From contig JAIETR010000024.1 in assembly GCA_019745075.1 (NCBI GenBank), positions 33,739-97,738 of the forward strand: a stretch of 64,000 nucleotides of DNA, given 5' to 3'. Within the stretch, counting starts at the first letter, position 1. The number at the start of each line of letters is the position of its first letter. This document shows, in pieces, positions 8,121 to 16,754 of the stretch. Under the pieces are notes generated by a model. The model saw only the letters and a list, made by a program, of their open reading frames with translations. It ran no database searches and was not told the DNA's origin. The position numbers and the translations under genes are program-made. The stretch comes from Qipengyuania sp. Its GTDB lineage: Bacteria; Pseudomonadota; Alphaproteobacteria; Sphingomonadales; Sphingomonadaceae.

Positions 8121-9581
8121 ATGTCGAACAACGTCGAAAACATCGTGAGCGGCGCCTTTATCGAGAATGAGCTGGTGCCCGTCGCGAGCGACGTCCGCGT
8201 GCCGGTTGTCGATCCGACGACGGGTGCCGTGTTCACCGAGCTTCACGAGGCAGGCAAGGAAGAAGTCGATGCGGCGGTTGCCGCGGGACGGCGTGCGCTC
8301 GAGCAGGGTGAGTGGGGCAGGCTCGCCGGGTTCGAACGCGGCCGGTTGCTCGCCAAGCTGTCGCACGCGATCCTCGACAATGCCGACGAACTCGTCACGC
8401 TGGAATCGCGCGACACAGGCAAACCTCTGGGTCAGGCCCGGGCCGACATCGTCGCAACTGCGCGCTATTTCGAATTCTACGCGGGCGCCGCGGACAAGAT
8501 GCACGGCGAAACGATCCCGTATTTCCGTGAGTTCTTCGTGGCGACCGAGCGCGAGCCGCACGGCGTGGTCGCCCACATCATCCCCTGGAATTATCCGGCG
8601 CAGATGTTTGGCCGCAACGTTGCGCCGTCGCTTGCGGTGGGCAATGCGGCGGTGGTGAAGCCGGCCGAGGACGCCTGCCTTTCGGTTCTCCGCATGGCCC
8701 AGCTCACGGCCGAAGTCGGGTTTCCGGCGGGGGCGCTGGCGGTGCTGCCGGGACGGGGTTCGGTAACGGGCGCGGCGCTCAGCGCGCATGACGATATCGA
8801 CTATATCGCATTTACGGGCAGCCCCGGCGTTGGCGAGATGATCCAGGTCGCCGCGGCGCGACGCGCAATTGGCTGCACGCTCGAACTGGGCGGCAAGTCG
8901 CCGCATGTGGTGTTCGGCGATGCCGATCTGTCGCTGGCGGTGCCGGCCATCGTCAACGGGATCGTCAACAACGCCGGCCAGACCTGCTCTGCAGGTTCGC
9001 GCGTGCTCGTCGAGCGCGCGCATTTCGATCGGATCGTTGGGGCCATCGCCGACGCTTTCAGCAAGCTCCGCGCCGGTACTCCGGAGATGAACCTAGATCT
9101 CGGCCCGGTAATCAACCAGCGCCAGCGCGACCGCATCGAGCGCTATTGCGATCAGGCCAAGGCGGACGGCATTCCGCTGCTCGCCGAGGGACGCATCGAG
9201 GCCGGCACGCCGTCCGACGGCTTCTTCGTCGCGCCGCGACTCTACGGGCCGGTCGATCCTTCTAACATCCTGGCGCGCGAGGAAGTGTTCGGCCCGGTGC
9301 TTTGCGTGATTGCGTTCGAGGACGAAGCGGATGCGCTGCGCCTGGCCAACGACAGCGAATTCGGCTTGCTCGCTGGAATCTGGACGCGCGACGGCGGGCG
9401 AGGGTTTCGCCTCGCTCGAAAGATCCGCGCCGGGCAGGTGTATATCAACGGCTTTGCGGCGGGCGGTGGAATCGAATTGCCTTTCGGCGGCGTCAAGCGC
9501 TCGGGGCATGGCCGCGAAAAGGGGCTGGCCGCGATGGAGGAGCTGTCCACCGTCAAGACGATCATCCACCGCCATGGCTGA
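8121..9581 (+). CDS. Aldehyde dehydrogenase (NAD(P)-dependent)
   Basis: This is a full-length 486-residue member of the aldehyde dehydrogenase superfamily. The cofactor-proximal Asn is in PWNYPA (N157), the general base Glu in LELGGKSP (E255) and the nucleophilic Cys in GQTCSAGS (C289), so all catalytic residues are present. It lies between the C-C hydrolase and an MhpA-like hydroxylase on the same strand, 69 bp after the hydrolase. In Escherichia coli the equivalent slot is filled by MhpF, an acylating acetaldehyde dehydrogenase. This protein is instead of the ordinary acid-forming type, so it probably oxidises a semialdehyde or aryl aldehyde of the pathway rather than making acetyl-CoA. Confidence 0.93.
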   Translation: MSNNVENIVSGAFIENELVPVASDVRVPVVDPTTGAVFTELHEAGKEEVDAAVAAGRRALEQGEWGRLAGFERGRLLAKLSHAILDNADELVTLESRDTGKPLGQARADIVATARYFEFYAGAADKMHGETIPYFREFFVATEREPHGVVAHIIPWNYPAQMFGRNVAPSLAVGNAAVVKPAEDACLSVLRMAQLTAEVGFPAGALAVLPGRGSVTGAALSAHDDIDYIAFTGSPGVGEMIQVAAARRAIGCTLELGGKSPHVVFGDADLSLAVPAIVNGIVNNAGQTCSAGSRVLVERAHFDRIVGAIADAFSKLRAGTPEMNLDLGPVINQRQRDRIERYCDQAKADGIPLLAEGRIEAGTPSDGFFVAPRLYGPVDPSNILAREEVFGPVLCVIAFEDEADALRLANDSEFGLLAGIWTRDGGRGFRLARKIRAGQVYINGFAAGGGIELPFGGVKRSGHGREKGLAAMEELSTVKTIIHRHG

Positions 9582-9605
9582 GGCGGAGCGGAATCGCGCG
9601 TTCAA

Positions 9606-11210
9606 GTGACGGAGTCAGACAAACAATTCGACATAGTCATTGTCGGGGCGGGGCCGTGCGGCGTCACGCTGGCCAATCATCTCGGCCTGTACGGCGTGCG
9701 CACGCTGATCGTCGATCGTTCCACCGCGATTCTCGACTATCCGCGCGCTGTCGGGATGGACGACGAGGCGCTGCGCTCGTTCCAGGCGGTCGGGCTAGCC
9801 GAGCCGCTGCTCGCCGACATGATCCGCAACGTGCCGGCGCGCTACCACACGGCAGGCGGCTGGTGCTTCGCGCATGTCCATCCGCAGGAGCAGCCGTTCG
9901 GTTGGAGCCGGCGTAACCTGTTCATCCAGCCGATCGCGGAACGCACACTGCGGCGCGGGCTCGACCGCTATGAAACTGTCCGCCTTGATCTGGGGGTGTC
10001 GCTGCTAACCCTGGTCGAAGAGGGTGATGGGGTGCTGGCGACCTTGGCACGCGCCGATGGAACGACCTATGCTGTTAGTTGCGCGTATCTCGTCGGGGCC
10101 GATGGCGGACGGAGCACCGTGCGCGGGCTGATCGATGTGAGACTCGAGGGGAAGACCGACGCGGCGCGCTGGCTGGTGGTCGACATGCAGAATGACGATC
10201 TCGATTCGCCTTATTCGAGCGTATTCGCCCACCGCCATCATCCGCGGATGTCGATCGCGCTCCCTTATGGGCACCGGCGCTTCGAGTTCCGGTTGCCGGA
10301 TGCGGAAAGCGACGAAGCTGCGGTCGCACCGGAGCGGCTCGCGGAGCGGCTGCGGCTCTTCTATGGAGCGGCCCCCCGGCGGGCGAATGTGGTGCGCGCG
10401 CGCGTATATCGCCACCACTCACGGATCGCCGAGCGCTTCCAGGTCGGCAGGGTTTTCCTGGCGGGTGATGCCGCGCACCTCCAGCCACCGTTTTTCGGAC
10501 AGGGGATGAATTCGGGCCTGCGCGACGCGACGAATCTGGGATGGAAGCTGGCCGCGGTATTGCGCGGTCTCGCCGGCCCACGCCTGCTCGAAAGCTATGA
10601 GGCGGAGCGGCACGATCATGCGCGCAAGATGGTCAATATCGCTACGATGTTCGGCAGGCTCTACTCGCCGGGCTCGCGAGCGCTGGAAGTCGCGAGGGAT
10701 CTCTTCTTCCGCATCGTCCAGCGCATGCCGCGCCTTCGCGACTATGTGCTCCAGATGAAGTTCAAGCCGATTCCGCGCTACACCGAGGGGCTGGTGCTTC
10801 CCGCGACCGACCCCACGAAGGAAGGCATTGTCGGCCGGATGTTCATGCAACCGCTCGTCGAAACCGCGGACCACCGGTCGGTAAAACTGGACGACGCGTT
10901 GGGTCCCTGGTTCACGGTGATCGGCATCGGCGCCGATCCGAGCGCGGCGATGTCGGCGGATTCGCGGAAATTCTGGGCGGATATTGGCGCCAATCTGGTG
11001 CTGGTGCGGCCCTCGCGGTCAGAGGCGGCCGCGGTAAGCGACGGTGTAATCGTGATCGAAGACCTGATGGGCGCGTTCAGGGACTGGCGCCGGGCGCGGC
11101 CCGCGATCCGCTTCATCGTGCTTCGGCCCGACCGGTATGTTGCCGCAGTCGCCGGGGATAACGAGCTGGATAGCGTCAGCGAGCAGTTGCGGTCTTTGCT
11201 GAGGACCTGA
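9606..11210 (+). CDS. FAD-dependent aromatic hydroxylase, MhpA-like
   Basis: The 534-residue protein is a class A flavoprotein monooxygenase. It has the FAD fold GAGPCG (14-19), the NADPH/FAD motif YLVGADGGRST and the GD motif FLAGDAAHLQPP (near residue 287), followed by NSGLRDATNLGWKL. It most resembles 3-(3-hydroxyphenyl)propionate hydroxylase, which adds the second ring hydroxyl ahead of extradiol cleavage. It has the C-terminal thioredoxin-like extension usual for that group. The frame opens with GTG at 9606, 24 bp after the aldehyde dehydrogenase stop. I see no ATG near the expected N-terminus and the Shine-Dalgarno is weak. It ends tail to tail with a LysR gene. Confidence 0.9.
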   Translation: MTESDKQFDIVIVGAGPCGVTLANHLGLYGVRTLIVDRSTAILDYPRAVGMDDEALRSFQAVGLAEPLLADMIRNVPARYHTAGGWCFAHVHPQEQPFGWSRRNLFIQPIAERTLRRGLDRYETVRLDLGVSLLTLVEEGDGVLATLARADGTTYAVSCAYLVGADGGRSTVRGLIDVRLEGKTDAARWLVVDMQNDDLDSPYSSVFAHRHHPRMSIALPYGHRRFEFRLPDAESDEAAVAPERLAERLRLFYGAAPRRANVVRARVYRHHSRIAERFQVGRVFLAGDAAHLQPPFFGQGMNSGLRDATNLGWKLAAVLRGLAGPRLLESYEAERHDHARKMVNIATMFGRLYSPGSRALEVARDLFFRIVQRMPRLRDYVLQMKFKPIPRYTEGLVLPATDPTKEGIVGRMFMQPLVETADHRSVKLDDALGPWFTVIGIGADPSAAMSADSRKFWADIGANLVLVRPSRSEAAAVSDGVIVIEDLMGAFRDWRRARPAIRFIVLRPDRYVAAVAGDNELDSVSEQLRSLLRT

Positions 11211-11225
11211 AGCGCGAAGCCTGAA

Positions 11226-12158
11226 CTACTCGACCAGCCAGCCACCGGCGGACAACAACTCGTCCAGGCATTTTCGGATCACGCTCTCCACCGCGGGCAG
11301 CGCTTCGGGCGGCCGTATACCGGCGCGCACCAGCGAAAGGGGGAGGGTGAGGTTCATTCCACTGACCCGCGCCGCGGAAAGCTGTCCCGCACGCAGTTCA
11401 TCGCGCACGCCTATATAGGGCAGCAGCGAATATCCCTCGCCGCCCAACAGCAAGGTCTTGAGAACGCGCAGCGAATCGATCTCGCTGCGCACCGACAGAT
11501 GGATCGCCTCGCCATGCGGTTGCTGGTTGATGCGCCGCTTCAGCCCCTTGCCCATCGGCGGCAGCAGCAGATCGAGATGCCGTAGGCTCTCGGCGTCGAT
11601 CGGCTCGAGCGCAATGCCACGCTCGTCGACCGATCCGAACGCGTCGGCGGGGCCGATGAGCAGGAGCACTTCGTCCGCCACGTGCTCGGCGTGGAGATAG
11701 GAAAGCTCGTCGGAATAATAGGTCAGGGCAGCGTTGAGCGATCCGTCTTCGAGCAGAGTCACCAGATCGCTGGCGAAGCCCAGGCGCAGTCGCAGCTTAA
11801 CGCCTGGCAAGTCGCAATGCATGGTACGAAAGATCTCGGGGCCAATCAGTTCGCCGATCGAAACCGGCAGGCCGATAGAAACCTCGCCGATCGGGCCGCG
11901 CACGGAGCGACGGACTTCCTCGCGCGCTTGGCGCGTCGAGAGAAGGATCGACTCGGCATGCGCTTTGAAGGCTTGGCCGGCGGAGGTCATCGAAACGCCG
12001 CGCGAGGTTCGATCGAACAGCTTTGCGCCCAACTCGTCTTCCAGGCGCAGCAATTGCTGGCTGAGCGATGGCTGGGCGATGCCCAGTTCATCCGCCGCTT
12101 TGGTGATCGAATGGAAATCGCCGATCTTCAGGAAGGCGCGCAATTGTCCCTCATCCAT
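11226..12158 (-). CDS. LysR-family transcriptional regulator
   Basis: A 310-residue LysR protein starting MDEGQLRAFLKI, with its helix-turn-helix around AQPSLSQQLLRLEDELG (residues 29-43) and an effector domain of normal length. The predicted stop lies 15 bp from the end of the MhpA-like gene, and the gene is the second of a minus-strand pair with the LuxR-type gene upstream (59 bp between them). It probably controls the meta-cleavage genes at 6238-11210 or the acyl-CoA genes beyond 13297; the sequence does not decide which. It is clearly diverged from the LysR protein at 1145-2074. Confidence 0.92.
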   Translation of the reverse strand: MDEGQLRAFLKIGDFHSITKAADELGIAQPSLSQQLLRLEDELGAKLFDRTSRGVSMTSAGQAFKAHAESILLSTRQAREEVRRSVRGPIGEVSIGLPVSIGELIGPEIFRTMHCDLPGVKLRLRLGFASDLVTLLEDGSLNAALTYYSDELSYLHAEHVADEVLLLIGPADAFGSVDERGIALEPIDAESLRHLDLLLPPMGKGLKRRINQQPHGEAIHLSVRSEIDSLRVLKTLLLGGEGYSLLPYIGVRDELRAGQLSAARVSGMNLTLPLSLVRAGIRPPEALPAVESVIRKCLDELLSAGGWLVE

Positions 12159-12217
12159 GAATCGCTCTCCTGAGGTTTGAGATCCGTCTTTTCATGCACA
12201 CAGGTTTCGCGTGCCGA

Positions 12218-13003
12218 TCAAAGCAGCGACAGGTAACGCTGCAGCAGCTCGTGCCGGCCACCGATGCGCAGCCGGGCATAGAGGCGCTTGCGATACGTCG
12301 CGATCGTCTCTTCGCCGAGCCCGAGATCGATCGATATGCCATAGGCTGAAATGCCGTAGAGGATACGCGAACTGACCTGAAGTTCGCGTTCGGACAAACC
12401 CCAATCGCTCTCGCGCAGATTGCCCTCGATCACTGCCACCGATGCGAAATGCGCGATCGCCTTTCCGCGATCCCAATGGAGTGCGGCATGCTTGGCGCAG
12501 GCGGCGATGAGCAGGTCGGCATTGTCGGCAAGGCCGGTAAGCTCGCGTTCGTCGAACTGGCCCGCGTCGCGCGAACGCATCACCGAAAGCGCATAGAGAT
12601 CATCGACCGCGCGTCCGCACACCATCACGCGATCGACGATATCGAAATGCTCGAGAGCAGAGTGGAGCGTGGGATCGGCGACACGATCCAGATCGTCGTG
12701 GAGCATGACTGCGTTGCGCGATCCACGCGCCGCTTCGTCGGCTGCGTGCAGCTCCACGAACGAGCGGGCCGGCCAGCGCTTCTCGGACTTGTGGTGGCGC
12801 ATCGCGTGTTGCCCGCGGATGCTGGCGCCGCCCAGGAATTTGGGATGCCCATCGCGAACCCGATAGACGCAGTAATGCTCGGCGCCCGACGTCGAATTGA
12901 GGAAGCGAAGTGTTTCCGTTTCGAAGGCATCGGTGCCGAGCGCATTCACGACTGCGGCAAGCGTCTGGGGTCGCGGTGCCTGTTCAACGGTTATTGCGTG
13001 CAT
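12218..13003 (-). CDS. LuxR-type transcriptional regulator with unrecognised sensor domain
   Basis: The C-terminal 65 residues form a LuxR/GerE helix-turn-helix (LSERELQVSSRILYG, then GLGEETIATYRKRLYARL). The N-terminal 190 residues are neither a two-component receiver nor a clear autoinducer-binding domain and could be GAF-like. The start at 13003 follows an excellent Shine-Dalgarno (AGGAGAGG on the minus strand); a longer in-frame start at 13105 has no such signal. Such regulators are found next to catabolic genes in sphingomonads, so a role as a substrate-responsive activator of the flanking acyl-CoA genes is plausible but unproven. Confidence 0.85.
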   Translation of the reverse strand: MHAITVEQAPRPQTLAAVVNALGTDAFETETLRFLNSTSGAEHYCVYRVRDGHPKFLGGASIRGQHAMRHHKSEKRWPARSFVELHAADEAARGSRNAVMLHDDLDRVADPTLHSALEHFDIVDRVMVCGRAVDDLYALSVMRSRDAGQFDERELTGLADNADLLIAACAKHAALHWDRGKAIAHFASVAVIEGNLRESDWGLSERELQVSSRILYGISAYGISIDLGLGEETIATYRKRLYARLRIGGRHELLQRYLSLL

Positions 13004-13127
13004 CGCTATCCTCTCCTGCCGCCTCACGAGCTGAGGCTCGACGGTCAGTATTTTCGGAAGCCAGCCTTGTCGCCGGGTCTGGTCATCGCGGTAGCCTCTT
13101 GCCAATCCGCTTACGCCCTACCCATTC

Positions 13128-13150
13128 GATGTCGACCGGCGACCGACATC
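13128..13150. promoter_or_regulatory. Inverted repeat upstream of the LuxR-type gene
   Basis: GATGTCG and CGACATC form a perfect 7-bp dyad around a 9-nt spacer, about 125 bp upstream of the LuxR-type start. It may be an operator for that gene. There is no other support. Confidence 0.3.
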
Positions 13151-13247
13151 TGATCCTTGGGAAGATAATGACGCGACAATGCGCCGCGCGCTCGCCTCTT
13201 GGCGAGCTGCCTGCCATTGCGATTTCCTATGGCCAGAAAACGGGGCC

Positions 13248-13280
13248 AAGCGGTTAGGCAGGAGTGCTGCCTAACCGCTT
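13248..13280 (-). terminator. Hairpin terminator downstream of the thiolase-like gene
   Basis: AAGCGGTTAGGCAG pairs perfectly with CTGCCTAACCGCTT around a 5-nt loop, a 14-bp stem. Read on the minus strand it lies 16 bp past the stop of the thiolase-like gene and is followed, eight bases later, by a short T run. The T tract is poor, so it may be an imperfect intrinsic terminator or an RNA-stabilising hairpin. It also separates that gene from the LuxR promoter. Confidence 0.6.
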
Positions 13281-13296
13281 AAATTGACGAGGTTTC

Positions 13297-14442
13297 TCAG
13301 TCTGCCCCAAGAATCATCGTTCCGCTCGAGCAGAACCAGCCACCTGTGCCGCTGACGCAGGCGAGCTTCGCGTCCTCCACCTGCCGGTCGCCACAGCCAC
13401 CCCGTAGCTGCCGGGCCGCCTCGACGAGGAGGAAGAGACCGCGCATGCCCGGATGGCAAGCGGAGAGGCCCCCGCCATCGGTGTTGGTCGGCAGCGCGCC
13501 GCCGACGCGCAGGCGCCCGTTCTCGACGAAGGCGCCGCCCTCACCCTTGGCGCAGAAGCCTAGATCCTCGAGGGTGATCAGCGCCATATAGGTGAAGGCG
13601 TCGTAGATTTGCGCCACGTCGATCTCGTCCGGGCGAATGCCGGCGCGGGCGAAGGCGGTTGGCCCCGTCATCGCGGCGGGTGAGGTCGTGAAATCATCCC
13701 ACTGGCTCATCGAGACATGCGAGCCCGCTTCGGCGCTGCCGAGTACCCAGACCGGCTTGACTGCAAGGTCGGGCACCCGGTCTTCGGCGACCATGATGAC
13801 TGCCGCGCCGCCATCGGAACGGATGCAGCATTGCAGCTTGGTGAAGGGGGCGGCGATCATCGGTCCATCCAGCACGTCGGCGATATCGATCGGGTCGCGA
13901 TAGGTGGCGAAGGGCGTGAGGCCGGCATTGTAGCGGGCCGAGACCGCAATCTCCGCCATCTGCTCGAGCGTGGTTCCGTATTCATGCATGTGCCGTCGGG
14001 CGGCCATGGCGTATTTCGAGATGAGTGTGTGCCCGAACGGCGCCTCGAACTGGCTTGGCCCGCGCGTGCCCCATGCGAGGCTGGCGGTGCGCAGCTTGCG
14101 CTTCAGGTCAGTGCGCGCGGTGGAGCCGTAAGCGAGCAGGATGACGTCGGCGCGCCCCTCGGCGATCGCGTCCGCGGCGTGTGCCGCCATCACTTCCCAG
14201 GTCGCGCCGCCGACCCCGGTCGAGTCCATCCAGCGCGGCTTGATCCCCATATATTCGGCGACCTCGAGCGGCTGGAGTGCGCCTAGCCCGGCCGACGCAA
14301 AGCCATCGATATCCGAAGGTTTTAGCCCAGCCTCGACCAACGCCGCACGCGAGGCCTGGGCGTGCAGCGCAAAGGGTGTTGCCTCGGGCGACCCCGGCAA
14401 TCCCGACAACCCAACACCTGCAATCGCCACTCGCCTGCCCAT
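13297..14442 (-). CDS. Thiolase-like (SCP-x/Ltp2 type) protein, probable non-thiolytic
   Basis: The 381-residue protein has the thiolase superfamily fold of the lipid-transfer (SCP-x) branch. The usual nucleophilic Cys near residue 90 is absent: the region reads DSTGVGGATWEVM, with Val and Gly where true thiolases have CxSG. A conserved tyrosine is kept in AQIYDAFTYM, and the C-terminal loop reads CVSGTGGW. In the steroid side-chain enzyme Ltp2 the same superfamily has lost Cys chemistry and, with a DUF35 partner, acts as a retro-aldolase. A DUF35 gene lies divergently at 15403. An AAGGAA Shine-Dalgarno precedes the ATG. Retro-aldolase function is inference; a CoA-binding scaffold is the alternative. 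Confidence 0.88.
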   Translation of the reverse strand: MGRRVAIAGVGLSGLPGSPEATPFALHAQASRAALVEAGLKPSDIDGFASAGLGALQPLEVAEYMGIKPRWMDSTGVGGATWEVMAAHAADAIAEGRADVILLAYGSTARTDLKRKLRTASLAWGTRGPSQFEAPFGHTLISKYAMAARRHMHEYGTTLEQMAEIAVSARYNAGLTPFATYRDPIDIADVLDGPMIAAPFTKLQCCIRSDGGAAVIMVAEDRVPDLAVKPVWVLGSAEAGSHVSMSQWDDFTTSPAAMTGPTAFARAGIRPDEIDVAQIYDAFTYMALITLEDLGFCAKGEGGAFVENGRLRVGGALPTNTDGGGLSACHPGMRGLFLLVEAARQLRGGCGDRQVEDAKLACVSGTGGWFCSSGTMILGAD

Positions 14443-14596
14443 GCACGATTCCTTCTTTACGACTGCCCTTCCGATAGTGCGTTTTGTGCGGGCTGACTGT
14501 CACCGTAACGGGGACTGGTCCGGCACTCGGCGCGCCGGGTAACCCCGATTACGGTACATGGCAGCCGAAATCTGTCTATTGAAGGGGAGTTGCAAA

Positions 14597-15403
14597 TTGG
14601 CCGAGGCCGCAACTGATATGGTGCTGAGCGATGTCGCGGATGGCGTCATGCGGATTACGCTCAATCGCCCAGACCGAGCCAATGCGATCCCTCCGGAATC
14701 GCGCGAGAGACTGGTCGAGCTTTTCGCCGAGGCGGATGGCGATGTCGCGGTTCGCGCCGTGCTGCTCCAATCGACGGGCAAGCATTTCTGCTCGGGCGCG
14801 GATGTCAGCCGGATGTCGGGCGCGCTGGCGACGCCGCGGCCGACCGGCACGACAATGCGCACCATGCTCGGCGGCGCGCAGAAGCTGATCGCGGCGATCC
14901 TGGATTGCGGCAAGCCCGTGGTCGCCGCGGTGCAGGGTCCCGCGGCGGGGATGGGCGCGCATCTCGCGCTCGCGTGCGATCTGGTCGTCGCGGCGGATGA
15001 AGCCTGGTTCTCGCAGCCGTTCGTGCTGCGCGGCCTCGCGCTCGACGCGGCCGGCGCCTATCTGTTGCCGCGCAGGGTCGGGCTGCAAAAGGCCAAGGAA
15101 CTTGCTTTTCTCGGCGATCGGCTGACCGCGCAGGACGCGCTGGGTCTTGGCCTGGTCAACCGGGTCTGTGCCGCCGCCGATCTGGAGGCCGAGGCGAATG
15201 CGCTGGCCCGCCGGCTTGCCGAGGGCGCGACCACCGCGATCGGTCTTTCCAAGCGGCTGCTCAATGCGTCGCTCGACAGCGACCGCGCGAGCGCTTTCCT
15301 TGCCGAGGCGATGGCCCAGGAAATCAACGGGAAGACCGAAGACGTTCGGGAAGGCGTGGCGGCGTTCGTCGAGAAGCGTCCCGTCAATTTCAGGGGGTAT
15401 TGA
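14597..15403 (+). CDS. Enoyl-CoA hydratase/isomerase family protein
   Basis: This crotonase-fold protein of about 268 residues contains the oxyanion-hole segments HFCSGADVS and GPAAGMGAHLA. The first catalytic Glu of true hydratases is His here (GAHLALACDL). The second position reads GLALDAAGAYLLP, with an Asp placed as in PaaG-type isomerases, so isomerase chemistry is more likely than hydration. I prefer the TTG at 14597, which has AAGGGGAG seven bases upstream. An ATG at 14558 would add 13 residues without a Shine-Dalgarno, and an ATG at 14618 is also possible. It heads an operon with DUF35, SDR and MaoC genes, divergent from the thiolase-like gene. Confidence 0.87.
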   Translation: MAEAATDMVLSDVADGVMRITLNRPDRANAIPPESRERLVELFAEADGDVAVRAVLLQSTGKHFCSGADVSRMSGALATPRPTGTTMRTMLGGAQKLIAAILDCGKPVVAAVQGPAAGMGAHLALACDLVVAADEAWFSQPFVLRGLALDAAGAYLLPRRVGLQKAKELAFLGDRLTAQDALGLGLVNRVCAAADLEAEANALARRLAEGATTAIGLSKRLLNASLDSDRASAFLAEAMAQEINGKTEDVREGVAAFVEKRPVNFRGY

Positions 15404-15822
15404 TGGCTAGCATTGCGCCGCGCTTCGATCTGCCGACGATCGAAGCCGAAACCCGGCCGTTCTGGGATGCATTGCGGGAAGGCGTGCTGATGCTGGGCCG
15501 CTGCGATTCCTGTTCGCGCATCCATTATTATCCGCGCCCGATGTGCCCGCATTGTTGGAGCGAGGCGGTAACGCTCGTGCCGGCGGGGGGACGCGGCATG
15601 CTCTATACCTGGTCGACCGTGTTCGTGAACGACCTGCCCCCGTTCAACGCCAAGCTGCCTTACATCGCGGCGCAGGTCGATCTGGACGAGGGCGTGCGGA
15701 TCACCACGATCATTACCGGCGCCGAGCCCAAGGATCTGAGCATCGGCATGCCGGTCGAGATCGGGTTCGAGGCAATTTCAGAAGATGTGACGATACCGGT
15801 ATTCAGTCCGGCAGGGAGTTAG
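15403..15822 (+). CDS. DUF35 OB-fold / zinc-ribbon acyl-CoA-associated protein
   Basis: A 139-residue protein with the two-part DUF35 layout: an N-terminal zinc ribbon (CDSCSRIHYYPRPMCPHC, four Cys near residues 34-54) and a C-terminal OB fold. DUF35 proteins partner with thiolase-superfamily enzymes; ChsH2-DUF35 with Ltp2 makes the steroid side-chain aldolase. The natural partner here is the thiolase-like protein encoded divergently at 13297-14442. The ATG at 15403 overlaps the stop of the hydratase (TGATG), so it is coupled to it. Confidence 0.9.
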   Translation: MASIAPRFDLPTIEAETRPFWDALREGVLMLGRCDSCSRIHYYPRPMCPHCWSEAVTLVPAGGRGMLYTWSTVFVNDLPPFNAKLPYIAAQVDLDEGVRITTIITGAEPKDLSIGMPVEIGFEAISEDVTIPVFSPAGS

Positions 15823-15828
15823 AAGCAG

Positions 15829-16749
15829 ATGGCAGGAATTCTGGACGGCAAGGTCGCGCTGGTCACCGGCGCGGGCCACGGCATCGGGCGCGGGCATGCG
15901 CTCGAGCTAGCGCGGCAGGGCGCGAAGGTCGTGATCAACGATCTGGGCGGCAATGCGAAAGGCGAAGGCGAGGGTCGCGACGCCGATGTGGTGGTCGACA
16001 TCATCAAGTCGCGCGGCGGCGAAGCGGTCGCGGACTATGGCAATGTCGGCGACGAGGCTGCGGCCGAGGCGATGGTCAAGCGCGGCATCGACGAATGGGG
16101 CCGTCTCGACATCGTCGTCAACAATGCCGGGATCGTTCGTGACAAGGCGATCTGGAACATGTCGGCGGACGATTTCGATCTGGTGATGAACGTCCATCTG
16201 CGCGGAACCTGGCTGACCTGCCGGGCGGCGGCACAGCATTGGCGCGCCGTCGCCAAGGCAGGCAGCGGCCGCTATCCGGGCCGGATCATCAACACCACGT
16301 CGGGCGCGGGCCTTCTCGGCAATTTCGGCCAGACGAATTATGCCGCCGCCAAGGCGGGCATCGCTGGCCTGACGCTCACGCTTGCAGTCGAGCTCGCCGC
16401 GATCGGCGTCACCGCCAACCTCATCTCGCCGGGTGGGCTGACGCGCATTTCCTCGACGCTGGGCATGGGGGCACCCAAGGAGCCCGACGATTTCGGCCCG
16501 GACGAGTTCGACCCGCTCGATCCGTCGCTCGGCTCGCCCGCAGTCGCCTGGCTCGCCAGCGACGAGGCGCAGATGGTGAGCGGCCAGTGCATCCGCGCGG
16601 TTCGCGACAGGCTCTCCGTGTTGAAGGGATGGCATGAAGCCGCGGGCATCACGAGCGGGGGCAAGCGTTGGAAGACCGAGGAGATCGGCAAGATCCTCGC
16701 GACCGACCTGTTCGGGACGCGCGCGCCCGGCCTCCGGATGGGAGGCTGA
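15829..16749 (+). CDS. SDR-family (3R)-hydroxyacyl-CoA dehydrogenase
   Basis: This 306-residue short-chain dehydrogenase resembles the dehydrogenase domain of peroxisomal multifunctional enzyme 2. It carries TGAGHGIG (14-21) for NAD binding, VNNAG, a catalytic Ser in NTTSGAG, and YAAAKAG with the Tyr-Lys pair. The extra C-terminal segment, about 40 residues beyond a minimal SDR, is typical of the MFE-2 type. Followed by a MaoC hydratase, it forms the R-specific hydratase plus dehydrogenase couple of beta-oxidation. It starts 6 bp after the DUF35 stop, behind the weak Shine-Dalgarno AGAAGCAG. Confidence 0.92.
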   Translation: MAGILDGKVALVTGAGHGIGRGHALELARQGAKVVINDLGGNAKGEGEGRDADVVVDIIKSRGGEAVADYGNVGDEAAAEAMVKRGIDEWGRLDIVVNNAGIVRDKAIWNMSADDFDLVMNVHLRGTWLTCRAAAQHWRAVAKAGSGRYPGRIINTTSGAGLLGNFGQTNYAAAKAGIAGLTLTLAVELAAIGVTANLISPGGLTRISSTLGMGAPKEPDDFGPDEFDPLDPSLGSPAVAWLASDEAQMVSGQCIRAVRDRLSVLKGWHEAAGITSGGKRWKTEEIGKILATDLFGTRAPGLRMGG

Positions 16750-16754
16750 GCCCG

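Noticed and set aside
7101-9023. 640-codon open frame on the minus strand across hydrolase and aldehyde dehydrogenase genes
   Set aside because: It covers two well-supported plus-strand enzymes and shows only low-complexity antisense composition.
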